From the NCBI GenBank assembly GCA_002238925.1, contig MPNH01000012.1:21218-85217 (forward strand): a stretch of DNA of 64,000 nt, given 5' to 3'. Shown piece after piece: positions 7,996 to 16,863 of the stretch. The stretch's first letter is position 1. Every line of letters starts with the position of its first letter. This DNA comes from Spirochaetaceae bacterium bin103 (GTDB taxonomy: Bacteria; Spirochaetota; Spirochaetia; SZUA-6; Bin103). Both the position numbers and the translations under genes were made by a program. The notes below the pieces were generated by a model. That model was not told where the DNA came from, searched no databases, and saw nothing but the letters and a program-made list of their open reading frames with translations.

Positions 7996-9421
7996 ATGGA
8001 ACCGCCGCCCGCGCGCAAGCCGGAGGGCCGTCTGATGGCCGCCGGCGCAATTCTGACCCTGTGGATCGTGCTGTATCTGCTGCAGCAGGGCGGCGAGACG
8101 CTGCTCACCCTGCTCAACCTGCGTCACGGCGCCCCCCCCGGCCCACCCTGCCCCCGGCCGCCCGCCCCCCGCGGCCGCCGGCGGAGCTGGAAGAGGTGCT
8201 GGATACCGCCACCGTCGCCCGCATGCACGACTACCAGCGCGCGCGCAGCCGCCTCGGCCTGGTGCGCCGGGCGCTGGTCGCCGCCGTTACCGTGGCGGTG
8301 GTGACCGGCGGCGGGCTCGGCGCGCTCGACCGCGTGGTGGGCGGCTGGCGCCGGGGGCGCCGGATTGGCTCGCCCCCGCCCGCCCGGACCGCGTGCTGGC
8401 CGGCTGGCTCAGCGCGCGCGGTATCGCCTCGCCGCTGCTCGCCGGCGCCGCGTTCGTGGCGCTGCTGGCGGTGGCAAGCACCCTGCTGACCCTCGGCATC
8501 CGCCTGTACGGCCAGTTCGTCATCGAGGAGCGGTTCGGCTTCAACCGCATGACCGTGGCCACCTTCTTTTTCGATGTGCTCAAGAGCCTGCTGCTCACCC
8601 TGGTGCTCGGCGTGCCGCTGCTGCTCGGGCTGTTCTGGTTCATGGCCGAAACCGGGGACTTCTGGTGGATCTGGGCGTTCTGCTTCGTGGCCGCCTTCCA
8701 ACTGCTGGTCAACTACCTGTATCAGCCGCTTATCGCGCCGCTGTTCAACAAGTTCCGGCCGCTCGCCGAGGGCACGCTGAAGGAGCGGCTGGTGACGCTG
8801 GCCGAACGGCTCCGGTTCCGCGTCAAGAGTGTGCTGGTAATGGACGGCAGCCGGCGCTCCGGGCACAGCAACGCTTACTTCGCCGGCTTCGGCGGCGCCA
8901 AGCGCATCGTGCTGTTCGACACCCTGCTCGGCACGCTCGACGAGCCGCAGGTGGAGGCGGTGCTGGCGCACGAAATCGGCCACGAGAAACGGCGCCACGT
9001 CCTCAAGCACGTCGCCCTGAGCCTGCTCCTCACCCTGCTCGGGCTGTGGCTGATCAGCGTGCTGCTGCACCAGCCGGCGCTGTTCGCGGCGTTCGGCTTC
9101 CACGCCGCCGGCGCCGGCGCCGGCGCCGGCCAGCCGAGCTCGCACGCCGCGCTGGTCATCCTGTCCCTTCTGTGGGGCCCGGCCACCTTCTTCCTGCAGC
9201 CGGCCGCCAACGCCTGGATCCGGCGCCACGAGTACGAGGCGGACCGCTACGCCGCGCGTGCCACCGGCGGCGCCGGCGCCCTGGCCGGAGCCCTGATCAC
9301 GCTCAGCCGCGACAACCTGAGCAATCCCCATCCCCACCCCTGGTACAGCGCCTACCACTACACCCACCCCACCCTGGCGGAACGGCTGCGCGCCCTGCAC
9401 CGCTACGCCGCCACCCGGTGA
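7996..9421 (+). pseudogene. M48 (Ste24/CAAX-type) zinc metalloprotease, two frameshifts
   Basis: A complete Ste24-type membrane peptidase can be assembled only by changing frame twice. Frame 1 runs from ATG 7996 with a first TM segment (ILTLWIVLYLLQQG). After a C8 run at 8132-8139 the match continues in a second frame (ELEEVLDTATVARMHDYQRA, then a TM). Near 8350, loss of one G after 'ctgg' moves it to a third frame (PDWLAPARPDRVLAGWL onward). From 8393 to 9421 the frame is open and holds the catalytic HEIGH motif, a transmembrane pair and the third zinc ligand region (RHEYEADRYAA). M48 proteases cleave peptides at the membrane in protein quality control. Both breaks sit in G/C runs, so sequencing error is a serious alternative to inactivation. 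Confidence 0.8.
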
Positions 9422-9539
9422 GCGCGGCCGCCGTCCGGGCACGCATGCCCCTCCCGGCAGCGTGTAACTTCCGGCGCCAAGCCGCGGTTTTCCGGGTGGT
9501 AGCCGGTATTGATGTTCGTGTAACATGCCGGTCCCTGTG

Positions 9540-9613
<74 letters not shown>

Positions 9614-9645
9614 GACAGCGCGCCGGCGGCGCGCAGGAGTGTGAT

Positions 9646-10347
9646 ATGGCAGTGGTAACCATTTCCCGGCAGCTCGGCAGCGGCGCGCGCGCCATCGGTA
9701 TCCGGGCCGCGGAGTTGCTCGGCTACGACGTGGTCGACAAGGCGCTGATTACCGAGGTCGCGCGCGAGGCGCACGTCGACCCGGAAGAGGTCGCCGAGAT
9801 CGACGAGGTGGAAGAGCCCGGCGTACGCGGATTCCTGACCCGCTGGTTCACCATGGAGAGCGTGGCCAACGTGCCGTCGGCGTCATCGCTGGTCGATCTT
9901 TCCTACCACGGCCCGGGCGGCATCTTCGTGCCCCCGACCGATGTCGACATCGGCGAGGAGGTGCACTTCCTCGACCGGCAGCAGTACCACCGCCTCATCC
10001 AGCAGACCATCCGCCGGCTCGGCGAGCGCGGGCGGGTAATCGTCGTCGGGCGCGGCGGCATGGTGCTGCTGCGCGACTTCTCCGACGTGCTGCGCGTGCG
10101 CATCGTGGCCTCCGAGGAGAGCCGCGCCGAGCGCTACGCCGGCGAGGAGGGCATCACCTTCCGCGAGGCGCTGCAACAGGTGCGCATCAGCGACCGCCGC
10201 CGGGCCGCGTTCGTGCATCGCAACTACCACGTCAACTGGGACGACGTCGCCCTCTACCACCTGGTGATCAACTCCGAACACTCCTCCACCGCCATGGCGG
10301 CATCCGCCATCGCCTCCGCGGTCGGCGCCATGAAGCCGTCCACCTGA
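9646..10347 (+). CDS. Cytidylate kinase-like family ATPase
   Basis: 233 residues, with AGGAG eight bases upstream of the ATG. It begins with a P-loop variant, ISRQLGSGARAIGIRAAELL, typical of the cytidylate-kinase-like family common in spirochaetes and clostridia. A second conserved core is VIVVGRGGMVLL, followed by VLRVRIVASEE and an Arg-rich lid-like helix (ISDRRRAAFVHRNYHVNWDD). The order matches P-loop nucleotide kinases, but it is not the housekeeping Cmk and its phosphate acceptor is unknown. It sits just downstream of the tRNA and may share its transcript. Confidence 0.85.
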   Translation: MAVVTISRQLGSGARAIGIRAAELLGYDVVDKALITEVAREAHVDPEEVAEIDEVEEPGVRGFLTRWFTMESVANVPSASSLVDLSYHGPGGIFVPPTDVDIGEEVHFLDRQQYHRLIQQTIRRLGERGRVIVVGRGGMVLLRDFSDVLRVRIVASEESRAERYAGEEGITFREALQQVRISDRRRAAFVHRNYHVNWDDVALYHLVINSEHSSTAMAASAIASAVGAMKPST

Positions 10348-10420
10348 CCCGCCGCCGGCATCCGCGCCGCCGGCCACACGCGGCGTGGCTGCGGCGGCGG
10401 CATTCCGGTAGCGTGTAAGT

Positions 10421-11353
10421 ATGACCGCGGGCGAATATTCGACAAAGACGCGGCGCGTACTCATGAGCGGCGCGTCGGGATTGATCGGCCGTGCCCTCGC
10501 CGAGGCGCTGCAGAGCACTGATCACCAGGTGGTACGCCTGGTTCGGCGGCCTCCCGAGTCCGCCGCCGAGATCGCCTGGGATCCTGCCGCCGGGCAAATC
10601 GACGCGGACGCGCTGGAAGGGTTCGACGCGGTAATCCACCTGTCCGGCGAGAACATCGGCGCCGGCCGCTGGACCGCCGCGCGCCGGCAGCGCATCCGCG
10701 ACAGCCGCGTCGCGTCGACGTCGCTGCTGTGCGGCGCGCTCGCCGCACTTCGCCGCCCGCCGGCGGTGCTGGTGTCGGCGTCGGCGATCGGGTACTACGG
10801 CAACGGCGGCGGTCCGGCGGACGAGGCGGCGCCGGCCGGCACCGGCTTCCTGAGCGAAGTCACGGCCGCCTGGGAGCAGACCGCCGAACCGGCGCGTTCG
10901 GCGGGCATCCGCGTCGCCCATGCCCGGCTCGGTCCGGTGCTGAGCACGCAGGCGGGCATGCTGAAGCGGCTGTTGCCGGTGTTCCGGCTCGGAGCCGGCG
11001 GCGTGGTCGGCAGCGGCCGCCAGTCGATAAGCTGGATCGGGCTGGCTGACGCCGTGGGCGCCCTGGGCTTCCTGATCAGCAACGGCCAGGCGCACGGCCC
11101 ATGCAACGTGGTAGCCCCGCAGGCCGCCACCAACCGCGAATTCACGCGCACCCTGGCGGCCGTTCTGCGCCGCCCGGCGTTCGCGCCCGTGCCCGGCATC
11201 GCCATCCGGCTGCTGTTCGGCGAGATGGGCGACCAACTCATCCTCAAGGGCAGGGCGGTGGTCCCGGCGCGCCTCACCGAACTCGGCTACCGCTGGCTGG
11301 AACCGACCCTCGAAGGCGCATTGCGCCGCGAACTGGCCATGCCTGGACGTTGA
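10421..11353 (+). CDS. yfcH: TIGR01777-family NAD(P)-dependent epimerase/oxidoreductase
   Basis: 310 residues of the extended SDR superfamily. The nucleotide-binding motif is MSGASGLIGRALAEAL near the N-terminus. Signature stretches of the YfcH/TIGR01777 group follow: VIHLSGENIGAGRWT, RIRDSRVAST, VSASAIGYYGN (containing the YxxxK-position tyrosine region), RLGPVLS and ISWIGLADAVGA. A C-terminal DUF1731-like tail reads LILKGRAVVPARLTELGY. The biochemical role of the family is not established; some members affect cell division. It is a single gene between the kinase-like gene and the exonuclease cassette. Confidence 0.85.
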   Translation: MTAGEYSTKTRRVLMSGASGLIGRALAEALQSTDHQVVRLVRRPPESAAEIAWDPAAGQIDADALEGFDAVIHLSGENIGAGRWTAARRQRIRDSRVASTSLLCGALAALRRPPAVLVSASAIGYYGNGGGPADEAAPAGTGFLSEVTAAWEQTAEPARSAGIRVAHARLGPVLSTQAGMLKRLLPVFRLGAGGVVGSGRQSISWIGLADAVGALGFLISNGQAHGPCNVVAPQAATNREFTRTLAAVLRRPAFAPVPGIAIRLLFGEMGDQLILKGRAVVPARLTELGYRWLEPTLEGALRRELAMPGR

Positions 11354-11573
11354 GCCACGATCCGGCCTGTGCCTGCTGGTGCGCCGGCCGGACTGTCAGG
11401 TCTTCGCTTGGTCTCTGCCGATGGCGGCCCGCGATGCCGCCCAGATCCATATTCTTCACCAAACGGGTTGCTCGTTGGCGCACCGTCCGCCAGGTTGACA
11501 GGCAGGCAGACGAAGTTAACAGTATCTGGTACATGATCAGCTTAGCCGAGCAACGCCGCCCAAGGAGACAGTC

Positions 11574-12251
11574 ATGAGAGACGATATGAAGTCCACGAGT
11601 GCTGTCAGCGATCGTCCCAATGCAGTGGAACGGACCGAGACCACCAACGACTTCGATCGGCGGTTGATGTGCGACAACGTGTCAAAACCCATATTGGTCG
11701 TCGACGTGGAGACGACTGGTCTTGATCCGGCCAAGGACACTGTTGTCCAGATCGCAGCCTGCAAGCTCGATGGGGATGCTCGGCTGGACGATCCTCCGTT
11801 CGTGACCTACGTCAGACCCGACACCCGTATATCCGACACGGCGGAAGCCGTACACGGCTTGAAACTGACGGATCTGAGGACCGCTCCCTCAATAGCGGAA
11901 GCGATTCGTGCGTTCAATGAGTATGCACCGCCAGATGCGATTCTTTGCGGCCACAACATTGCTTTCGATGTCGCATTTTTGAAAGCCGCTTATACATCCG
12001 TAGGCATCGGTTTTCCATTTGACTACCATCTCCTTGACGTATGGAGTGTGTCGTTTTTCCTACTCGAGACGCAACGCATTAAGTTGAATCCACACAATCT
12101 CAGTGCTCTGTGCGATCTGTATGGCATTCCTCGAGGGCACAAACACGACGCATTGGAGGACGTACAAGCCACGGCGCTCATACTTAGCCGAATGTTCGAT
12201 ACCGTCCGCAGCAAGCACTTCGACGTCGTCGGGAGCGGGAAGAATCTCTGA
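11574..12251 (+). CDS. DEDDh 3'-5' exonuclease
   Basis: 225 residues with AAGGAG seven bases upstream of the ATG. The complete DEDDh active site is visible: Asp44 and Glu46 (VVDVETTGLD), Asp132 (GHNIAFDVAFL), and His191 with Asp196 (HKHDALEDVQAT). This fold covers the proofreading subunit of DNA polymerase III and RNase T-type enzymes. There is no polymerase-binding tail, and the first 38 residues are an unusual polar extension. Base composition from about 11390 to 13090 is visibly less GC-rich than its surroundings, which suggests transfer. It is followed after five bases by a two-TM protein in the same direction, so the two probably form an operon and act together. It could instead be an ordinary repair exonuclease. 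Confidence 0.9.
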   Translation: MRDDMKSTSAVSDRPNAVERTETTNDFDRRLMCDNVSKPILVVDVETTGLDPAKDTVVQIAACKLDGDARLDDPPFVTYVRPDTRISDTAEAVHGLKLTDLRTAPSIAEAIRAFNEYAPPDAILCGHNIAFDVAFLKAAYTSVGIGFPFDYHLLDVWSVSFFLLETQRIKLNPHNLSALCDLYGIPRGHKHDALEDVQATALILSRMFDTVRSKHFDVVGSGKNL

Positions 12252-12256
12252 TCGAC

Positions 12257-13015
12257 ATGAAGTTGGAGAGGTTCGCGTGGAAGACGATAGTTGCGTTGTT
12301 GGTCGGGCTCGTTGGCGGAATCTTGTTGCTCGTACTGGCCTCAAGGGACACACTACTGCATGACATTGGCGCTATCCTGACCACATCCGTCACTATGTCG
12401 CTCATCTTTCAGTTATGGCTACTGAAGGATCTACTCAGAGATCTGTTCGACAACGTACGTTCGGCTGAGCACTGGTCGCGTTCCGGAGTGCGTGGATTCT
12501 ACACGAACTTCCACGGCGTCCCGTGGGATGATCTCTTCGAGAAGAGCGATAGGTTGAGTCTCATGGTAGCATATGCTCGTACGTGGAGAAACACACATCA
12601 GACAGAACTCACCGACTTCGTGAGTGTACCCGGACGATCAATAGAAGTCATTCTTCCGGACCCTTCTTCCGACACATCGATGGCCGAGTACGGTAGGCGA
12701 TTCAACACCTCTTCTGACGAGATTTCCCATCGAGTAACAGAAGCCATCGAATTCTTCAAAGCACTCGGCAGGAATGCTCATCAGCAAAGCAGGGTCACAA
12801 TTTATCTGTTCCAGCGGACCTTCCAATTCAGTTTCTATCGGTTCTCTCAAGGAGCCGTTATCGCCTCGTACAGCCATCGACGCGATCGTGGTGGAATCAT
12901 CACTCTTGTGGCTGACCGAGGCGGCGATCTGTATCGGTGGGCGGGCGATGAATGGGATCAGATTACGAGTGATTCGGAGTGTCAAGAATACAGCGGTCCG
13001 ACCACGCCACAGTGA
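12257..13015 (+). CDS. Two-TM membrane protein with conserved cytosolic domain, unknown
   Basis: 252 residues. Two hydrophobic helices occupy about residues 8-29 and 34-56 and would form an N-terminal hairpin anchor. The rest is soluble, with alternating hydrophobic strands such as DRLSLMVAYARTW, RSIEVILPDP, SRVTIYLFQRTFQFSFYRF and GGIITLVADRGGDLYRW. The alternating strands are reminiscent of phospholipase-D-like folds, but no HxK motif is present, so no catalytic claim is made. It is coupled to the upstream DEDDh exonuclease (five-base gap) and shares its lower GC content. A nuclease plus a small TM-anchored partner is a layout often seen in phage-defence cassettes. No family name was recognised. 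Confidence 0.7.
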   Translation: MKLERFAWKTIVALLVGLVGGILLLVLASRDTLLHDIGAILTTSVTMSLIFQLWLLKDLLRDLFDNVRSAEHWSRSGVRGFYTNFHGVPWDDLFEKSDRLSLMVAYARTWRNTHQTELTDFVSVPGRSIEVILPDPSSDTSMAEYGRRFNTSSDEISHRVTEAIEFFKALGRNAHQQSRVTIYLFQRTFQFSFYRFSQGAVIASYSHRRDRGGIITLVADRGGDLYRWAGDEWDQITSDSECQEYSGPTTPQ

Positions 13016-13099
13016 CGGCGAATCTTCGACGGCATATCTCTCCAGTAAGTCAGTAAGGTATCACCCCGTTCCACGAATACGAGTAGCGTAGTGTAGTAG

Positions 13100-15889
13100 T
13101 CAGCTCTTGTCGCGGTTGGGGAGGTGCAGGATCTCGCGCGGCTTGCTGCCGTTGGCGGGGCCGACGATGCCGCGCTGCTCCATCTCCTCCACCAGGCGGG
13201 CGGCGCGGTTGTAGCCGATCTTGAGCTTGCGCTGCAGGTAGGAGGCAGACGCCTTGCCGGCACCGGCCACGATCTCCAGCGCCTGCTCCATCATCGGGTC
13301 GCCGCCGCCCGGCTCCAGCACCAGTTCCGCCTCTTCGTCGTCGAACAGAATGTCCTCGTCGATGTAGTCCGGCTCGCCGAGCTCGCGCACCTTCTCGGTG
13401 ACCCGCTCTACCTCTTCCTCCGACACCAGGGCGCCCTGGATGCGCAGCGGATTGGCGTCCCACGCCGGCACGAACAGCATGTCGCCGCGCCCGAGCAACT
13501 TCTCGGCGCCCACCGCATCGATGATGATGCGCGAGTCGAACTTGCCCGCCACCATGAACGCGATGCGCGACGGGATGTTGGCCTTGATCAGGCCGGTGAT
13601 CACGTCGATGGAGGGCCGTTGCGTGGCCAGCACGATGTGGATGCCGACCGCGCGCGCCATCGCCGCCAGCCGCGCCAGGGTCGCCTCCAGCTCCTTGCCG
13701 GTGGTGGCCATCAGGTCGGCGAACTCGTCGATCACGATCACCAGGAAGGGCAGCGGGCCGAGCGTGAGCTGGTCGTCGCGCTCGGTCAGCTTGCGGTTGT
13801 AGGAGCGGATGTCGCGCACGCCGAGGTTGTCGAGCAGCGCGTAGCGGCGTTCCATCTCGTACAGGCAGTACTGCAGCGCCTGGAACGCCCGCTTGGGATC
13901 GGTAATCACCGGCGTCAGCAGGTGCGGCACGTCGTTGTACAGCTTGAGCTCGACGATCTTGGGGTCGATCAACAGCAGGCGCACCTGTTCCGGGGTGCGC
14001 GAGTACAGGATCGAGCAGATCAGCGTGTTGACCAGCACCGACTTGCCGGCCCCGGTGGCGCCCGCGATCAGCAGGTGCGGGGTGGCGGTGATATCGATTA
14101 CCTGAGTCTCGCCGGTGATGTCCTTGCCAAGCGCAATCGGCACGCCGTCGACCAGCGACCGCGGCTTGGGGCGGAATTCCTTCTTGCTGATCAGGTCGCG
14201 GAATCCGACGATGGCGCGGTGCTTGTTGGGCACTTCGATGCCGACCGCGTGCTTGCCCGGAATCGGCGCCACGATGCGCACCCGCGATGCCGCCAGGCGC
14301 AGGGCGATGTTGTCGGCCAGGTTGACGATGCGCGAGATCTTCACCCCCGGCGCGGGCAGGATCTCGAACATGGTGATTACCGGGCCGCGGCGCACGCCGG
14401 TCACCTCGGCGTCGATGCGAAACTCGGCCAGGGTGGCCATCAGCGTGGCGGCGGCTTCGCGGGTGTCGTTCTCCACCTGCCACGGCTCGTCCGACTCGTG
14501 CTCGTCGAGAATCTCCAGCGGCACGTTATAGGCGCGGCGGCGGGAGCGCGGCTTCGCGCCCGGATTCGCGCCCGGGTCGGAAGAGGGCTGCGCTTCGTCG
14601 CCGGCAGTGTCGGCGTACGCCACCGGGTTCGGCTCGCCGTCGGCGCCGTCCAACAGCGGGAGGTCGAGTCCTGGAACCGCGGGCGCCTCCGGTTCGGCAC
14701 TGCCGGGCTGGTCCGCCTCCGGGTCCTCGGCAAGGGCGTGCGCGGCCGGCGGTTGGCCGTCCACGATCATTGGATCGCGGTGGCCGGTCTCCACCGAGCC
14801 CTCGGCGGCGAACTCGGGCTCGCCGGCATGGCCGTTGCCGGCGGCGGGCGGTGGTGCGGCGCCGACGACATGCGGCGGAACGGTGTCGCCGGTATGCGGC
14901 GGCGTGGCGCCGTTGCCGTGTGGCGGCGCTGCGCTGTCGGTGCGGGGCGGCGGTGTGGTGCCGTTGGCATACGGTGGCGCGGCGCCGTTGGCGGGCGGCG
15001 GACTGGCACCGTAGGGATGGGGTGGCGCGGTGCCGCCGGCAGGCAGCGGAGTGGCGCCGTCGTCATGCGGTGGAACGGTGCCGCCGGTATAGGGCGGAGT
15101 GGTGCCGTCGGCAGGCGGCGAAATGGTGCCGTCGGTGTGGGGCAGCCCGGTGCCGCCGGCGGGCGGCGGAGTGGCACCGATGGCGGGCGGCGGCGCGGTG
15201 CCATTGGCGTGGCCATGGGCATGGGCGGCTCCGTTCGCGTACGGCTCGGCGGCGCCGTTCGCCAGGTGGAGCAGGCCTTCGCCTGCCAGCCGCGGTTCGG
15301 GGGCCGTCTCGCCGCCCGCCGCCGCGAGCGCCGCGGCACCGTCGTCCTGCCGCGGCCGCTCGGCCGCGGTGCGGCGTGCCCATTCGCGCCAGTGCTTGAG
15401 CAGGGCGAAGAACGCCACGCTCTCCAGGATCAGGATCAGGATCAGCAGGATGGCCGCCGGCACGCGTCCGAATGCCTCCACCAGCGCCACCGCCGCGAAC
15501 GCGCCGTCCTCGGCCAGCAGCACGTGGCTCAGCGTGCCGAGCACCGGCAGGAACAGCCCCACCGCCACCAGCGAAGCCATCACCTCCCGCGTTACGCGGT
15601 CGTTGTACAGCACGAACACGTAAACGTAGCAGAGCACCGGAATCAGCAGCCCGAACCAGAGGAACGAGTCGTACAGAAACCACGCCGGCCCAAACAACAC
15701 GTTGAGCGGAAACGGCGCCGTAGACGGCCGGCCCGCCGCCAGGAACGGAATCAACGACGCGAGGGCAAACGTGCCGGTGGCCGCCAGCGCCACCGCGCAT
15801 ACCTGCTGTATGCCGCCGCCGGGGAGCTGCCGGCCCTGTAACCACCGGGAAATGCTCATCGCGCCGATGCCGCCGCCGGGCGCGGACAT
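13100..15889 (-). CDS. ftsK: FtsK/SpoIIIE-family DNA translocase
   Basis: About 929 residues from the ATG at 15889; a second ATG at 15859 is equally plausible, and neither has a strong ribosome site. The frame stays open further upstream, but that part overlaps uppP. Four hydrophobic segments lie in the first 190 residues. A low-complexity linker of about 300 residues, rich in Pro, Ala, Gly and Thr, follows. Next come the alpha/beta motor with Walker A GATGAGKS, Walker B FLVIVIDEFADL and ATQRPSIDVITG, and a C-terminal winged-helix gamma domain (SYLQRKLKIGYNRAARLVEE) that reads polar KOPS-like sites. Role: pumping chromosomal DNA through the division septum. The gene converges on the DEDDh cassette and lies downstream of uppP and rsmG on the same strand. 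Confidence 0.95.
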   Translation of the reverse strand: MSAPGGGIGAMSISRWLQGRQLPGGGIQQVCAVALAATGTFALASLIPFLAAGRPSTAPFPLNVLFGPAWFLYDSFLWFGLLIPVLCYVYVFVLYNDRVTREVMASLVAVGLFLPVLGTLSHVLLAEDGAFAAVALVEAFGRVPAAILLILILILESVAFFALLKHWREWARRTAAERPRQDDGAAALAAAGGETAPEPRLAGEGLLHLANGAAEPYANGAAHAHGHANGTAPPPAIGATPPPAGGTGLPHTDGTISPPADGTTPPYTGGTVPPHDDGATPLPAGGTAPPHPYGASPPPANGAAPPYANGTTPPPRTDSAAPPHGNGATPPHTGDTVPPHVVGAAPPPAAGNGHAGEPEFAAEGSVETGHRDPMIVDGQPPAAHALAEDPEADQPGSAEPEAPAVPGLDLPLLDGADGEPNPVAYADTAGDEAQPSSDPGANPGAKPRSRRRAYNVPLEILDEHESDEPWQVENDTREAAATLMATLAEFRIDAEVTGVRRGPVITMFEILPAPGVKISRIVNLADNIALRLAASRVRIVAPIPGKHAVGIEVPNKHRAIVGFRDLISKKEFRPKPRSLVDGVPIALGKDITGETQVIDITATPHLLIAGATGAGKSVLVNTLICSILYSRTPEQVRLLLIDPKIVELKLYNDVPHLLTPVITDPKRAFQALQYCLYEMERRYALLDNLGVRDIRSYNRKLTERDDQLTLGPLPFLVIVIDEFADLMATTGKELEATLARLAAMARAVGIHIVLATQRPSIDVITGLIKANIPSRIAFMVAGKFDSRIIIDAVGAEKLLGRGDMLFVPAWDANPLRIQGALVSEEEVERVTEKVRELGEPDYIDEDILFDDEEAELVLEPGGGDPMMEQALEIVAGAGKASASYLQRKLKIGYNRAARLVEEMEQRGIVGPANGSKPREILHLPNRDKS
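14835..15205 (-). repeat. Degenerate 24-nt repeat array in the ftsK linker
   Basis: The linker is built from about 14-16 imperfect copies of an eight-residue unit, consensus G-[AT]-x-PP-x-x-[GN], for example GATPPPAG, GTTPPYTG, GAAPPYAN and GATPPHTG. In DNA this gives a period of about 24 nt. The units are diverged in sequence but keep register, so the array may expand or contract without shifting the reading frame. The encoded stretch is predicted to be disordered. Confidence 0.7.
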
Positions 15890-15969
15890 GACGCGACCGC
15901 CGCCCGTTGCGGGAGAATGCCCATACCCCAAGTATCGGCACGCCGCCGCCCCAGCCGAGCCCCGACCGG

Positions 15970-16863
15970 CTACAGCACGGTAAGCCCGACGATGCCCGCC
16001 GGGATCAGGTAAATGGCGAACAGGTGCAGGCGGCCGCGGCGCACAATGCGCAGCAGCACGGTAAGCGCCAGCCAGCCGGCCGCGAACGACACCGCCATGC
16101 CGGCGATCAGCGCCGCGGGGTCGACCGCCGCCTCCAGGGCGGACAGCTCGGGCAGCGACACCGCCACCGCGCCCAGGATCGCCGGCACCGATGCCAGGAA
16201 GGAGAAGTCGGCGGCCGACTCGCGGTCCGCCCCGGCCAGCACGCCGGCCGCGATGGTGGCGCCGGAACGGGAGATGCCGGGAATCACCGCCAGTCCCTGT
16301 ACCGCGCCCACCAGCAGCGCCCACCGCCAGCGCGGCTGCCACCCGGGCACGGGCACGGCACCCGGCACCGTGGCGGCGCACGTCGCGGCGCCGCCATGTG
16401 GTGCGGCCTGTCCACGCGGCGCAGGATCACGGCGCGGGGCGGCTTGTCCGCGCCGGAATCGCGCGGCGAGCAGCACCGCCGCGGTCACCAGCAGCAGCAC
16501 CGCCACCAGGCGCGGCTCGCGCGGCAGTCCGACCGATCCGATCGCCATGCCGATGCCCCCGGTCACCACGGTGCAGAGCAGGAGCAGCAACAGCAGGCGG
16601 CGTTCGGCGGGCTTGGACCGGCGGCGCACCGGCGGGCGCAGCAGGTCGATGCCGGCGGCCAGCAGCCGGCCCAGCCGCGCCCGGAACACCAGGGCAGTCG
16701 CGGCCAGGGTGGACAGGTGCAGCAGCACGTCGAACAACAGCGGCACCTCGCCGAGCCGCAGGATGTCGCGCAGCAGCACCAGGTGCCCGGAGCTGGACAC
16801 CGGCAGGAACTCGGTAACGCCCTGCAGCGTGCCCAGCGCCACCGCCTGCCAGAAGCTCATCAT
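15970..16863 (-). CDS. uppP: Undecaprenyl-diphosphate phosphatase (BacA/UppP)
   Basis: 297 residues, an integral membrane protein with about eight hydrophobic segments. The two catalytic regions are present: GVTEFLPVSSSGHLVLL at the N-terminus and VIPGISRSGATIAAGVL in the second half. It dephosphorylates undecaprenyl pyrophosphate, recycling the lipid carrier for peptidoglycan and other envelope polymers. A basic, Pro-rich cytosolic loop (residues about 135-175) is longer than usual. Starts at 16863 or 16860 both overlap the rsmG stop, so the two genes are translationally coupled. Confidence 0.95.
   Translation of the reverse strand: MMSFWQAVALGTLQGVTEFLPVSSSGHLVLLRDILRLGEVPLLFDVLLHLSTLAATALVFRARLGRLLAAGIDLLRPPVRRRSKPAERRLLLLLLLCTVVTGGIGMAIGSVGLPREPRLVAVLLLVTAAVLLAARFRRGQAAPRRDPAPRGQAAPHGGAATCAATVPGAVPVPGWQPRWRWALLVGAVQGLAVIPGISRSGATIAAGVLAGADRESAADFSFLASVPAILGAVAVSLPELSALEAAVDPAALIAGMAVSFAAGWLALTVLLRIVRRGRLHLFAIYLIPAGIVGLTVL

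Noticed and set aside
14835..15205. Repeats in ftsK considered as a CRISPR array
   Set aside because: Units are contiguous 24-nt coding repeats without spacers and all diverged; they keep the ftsK frame.
13124..15841. 905-codon plus-strand frame opposite ftsK
   Set aside because: A reverse-strand shadow of ftsK; the repeats it shows are the antisense of the Pro/Gly linker.
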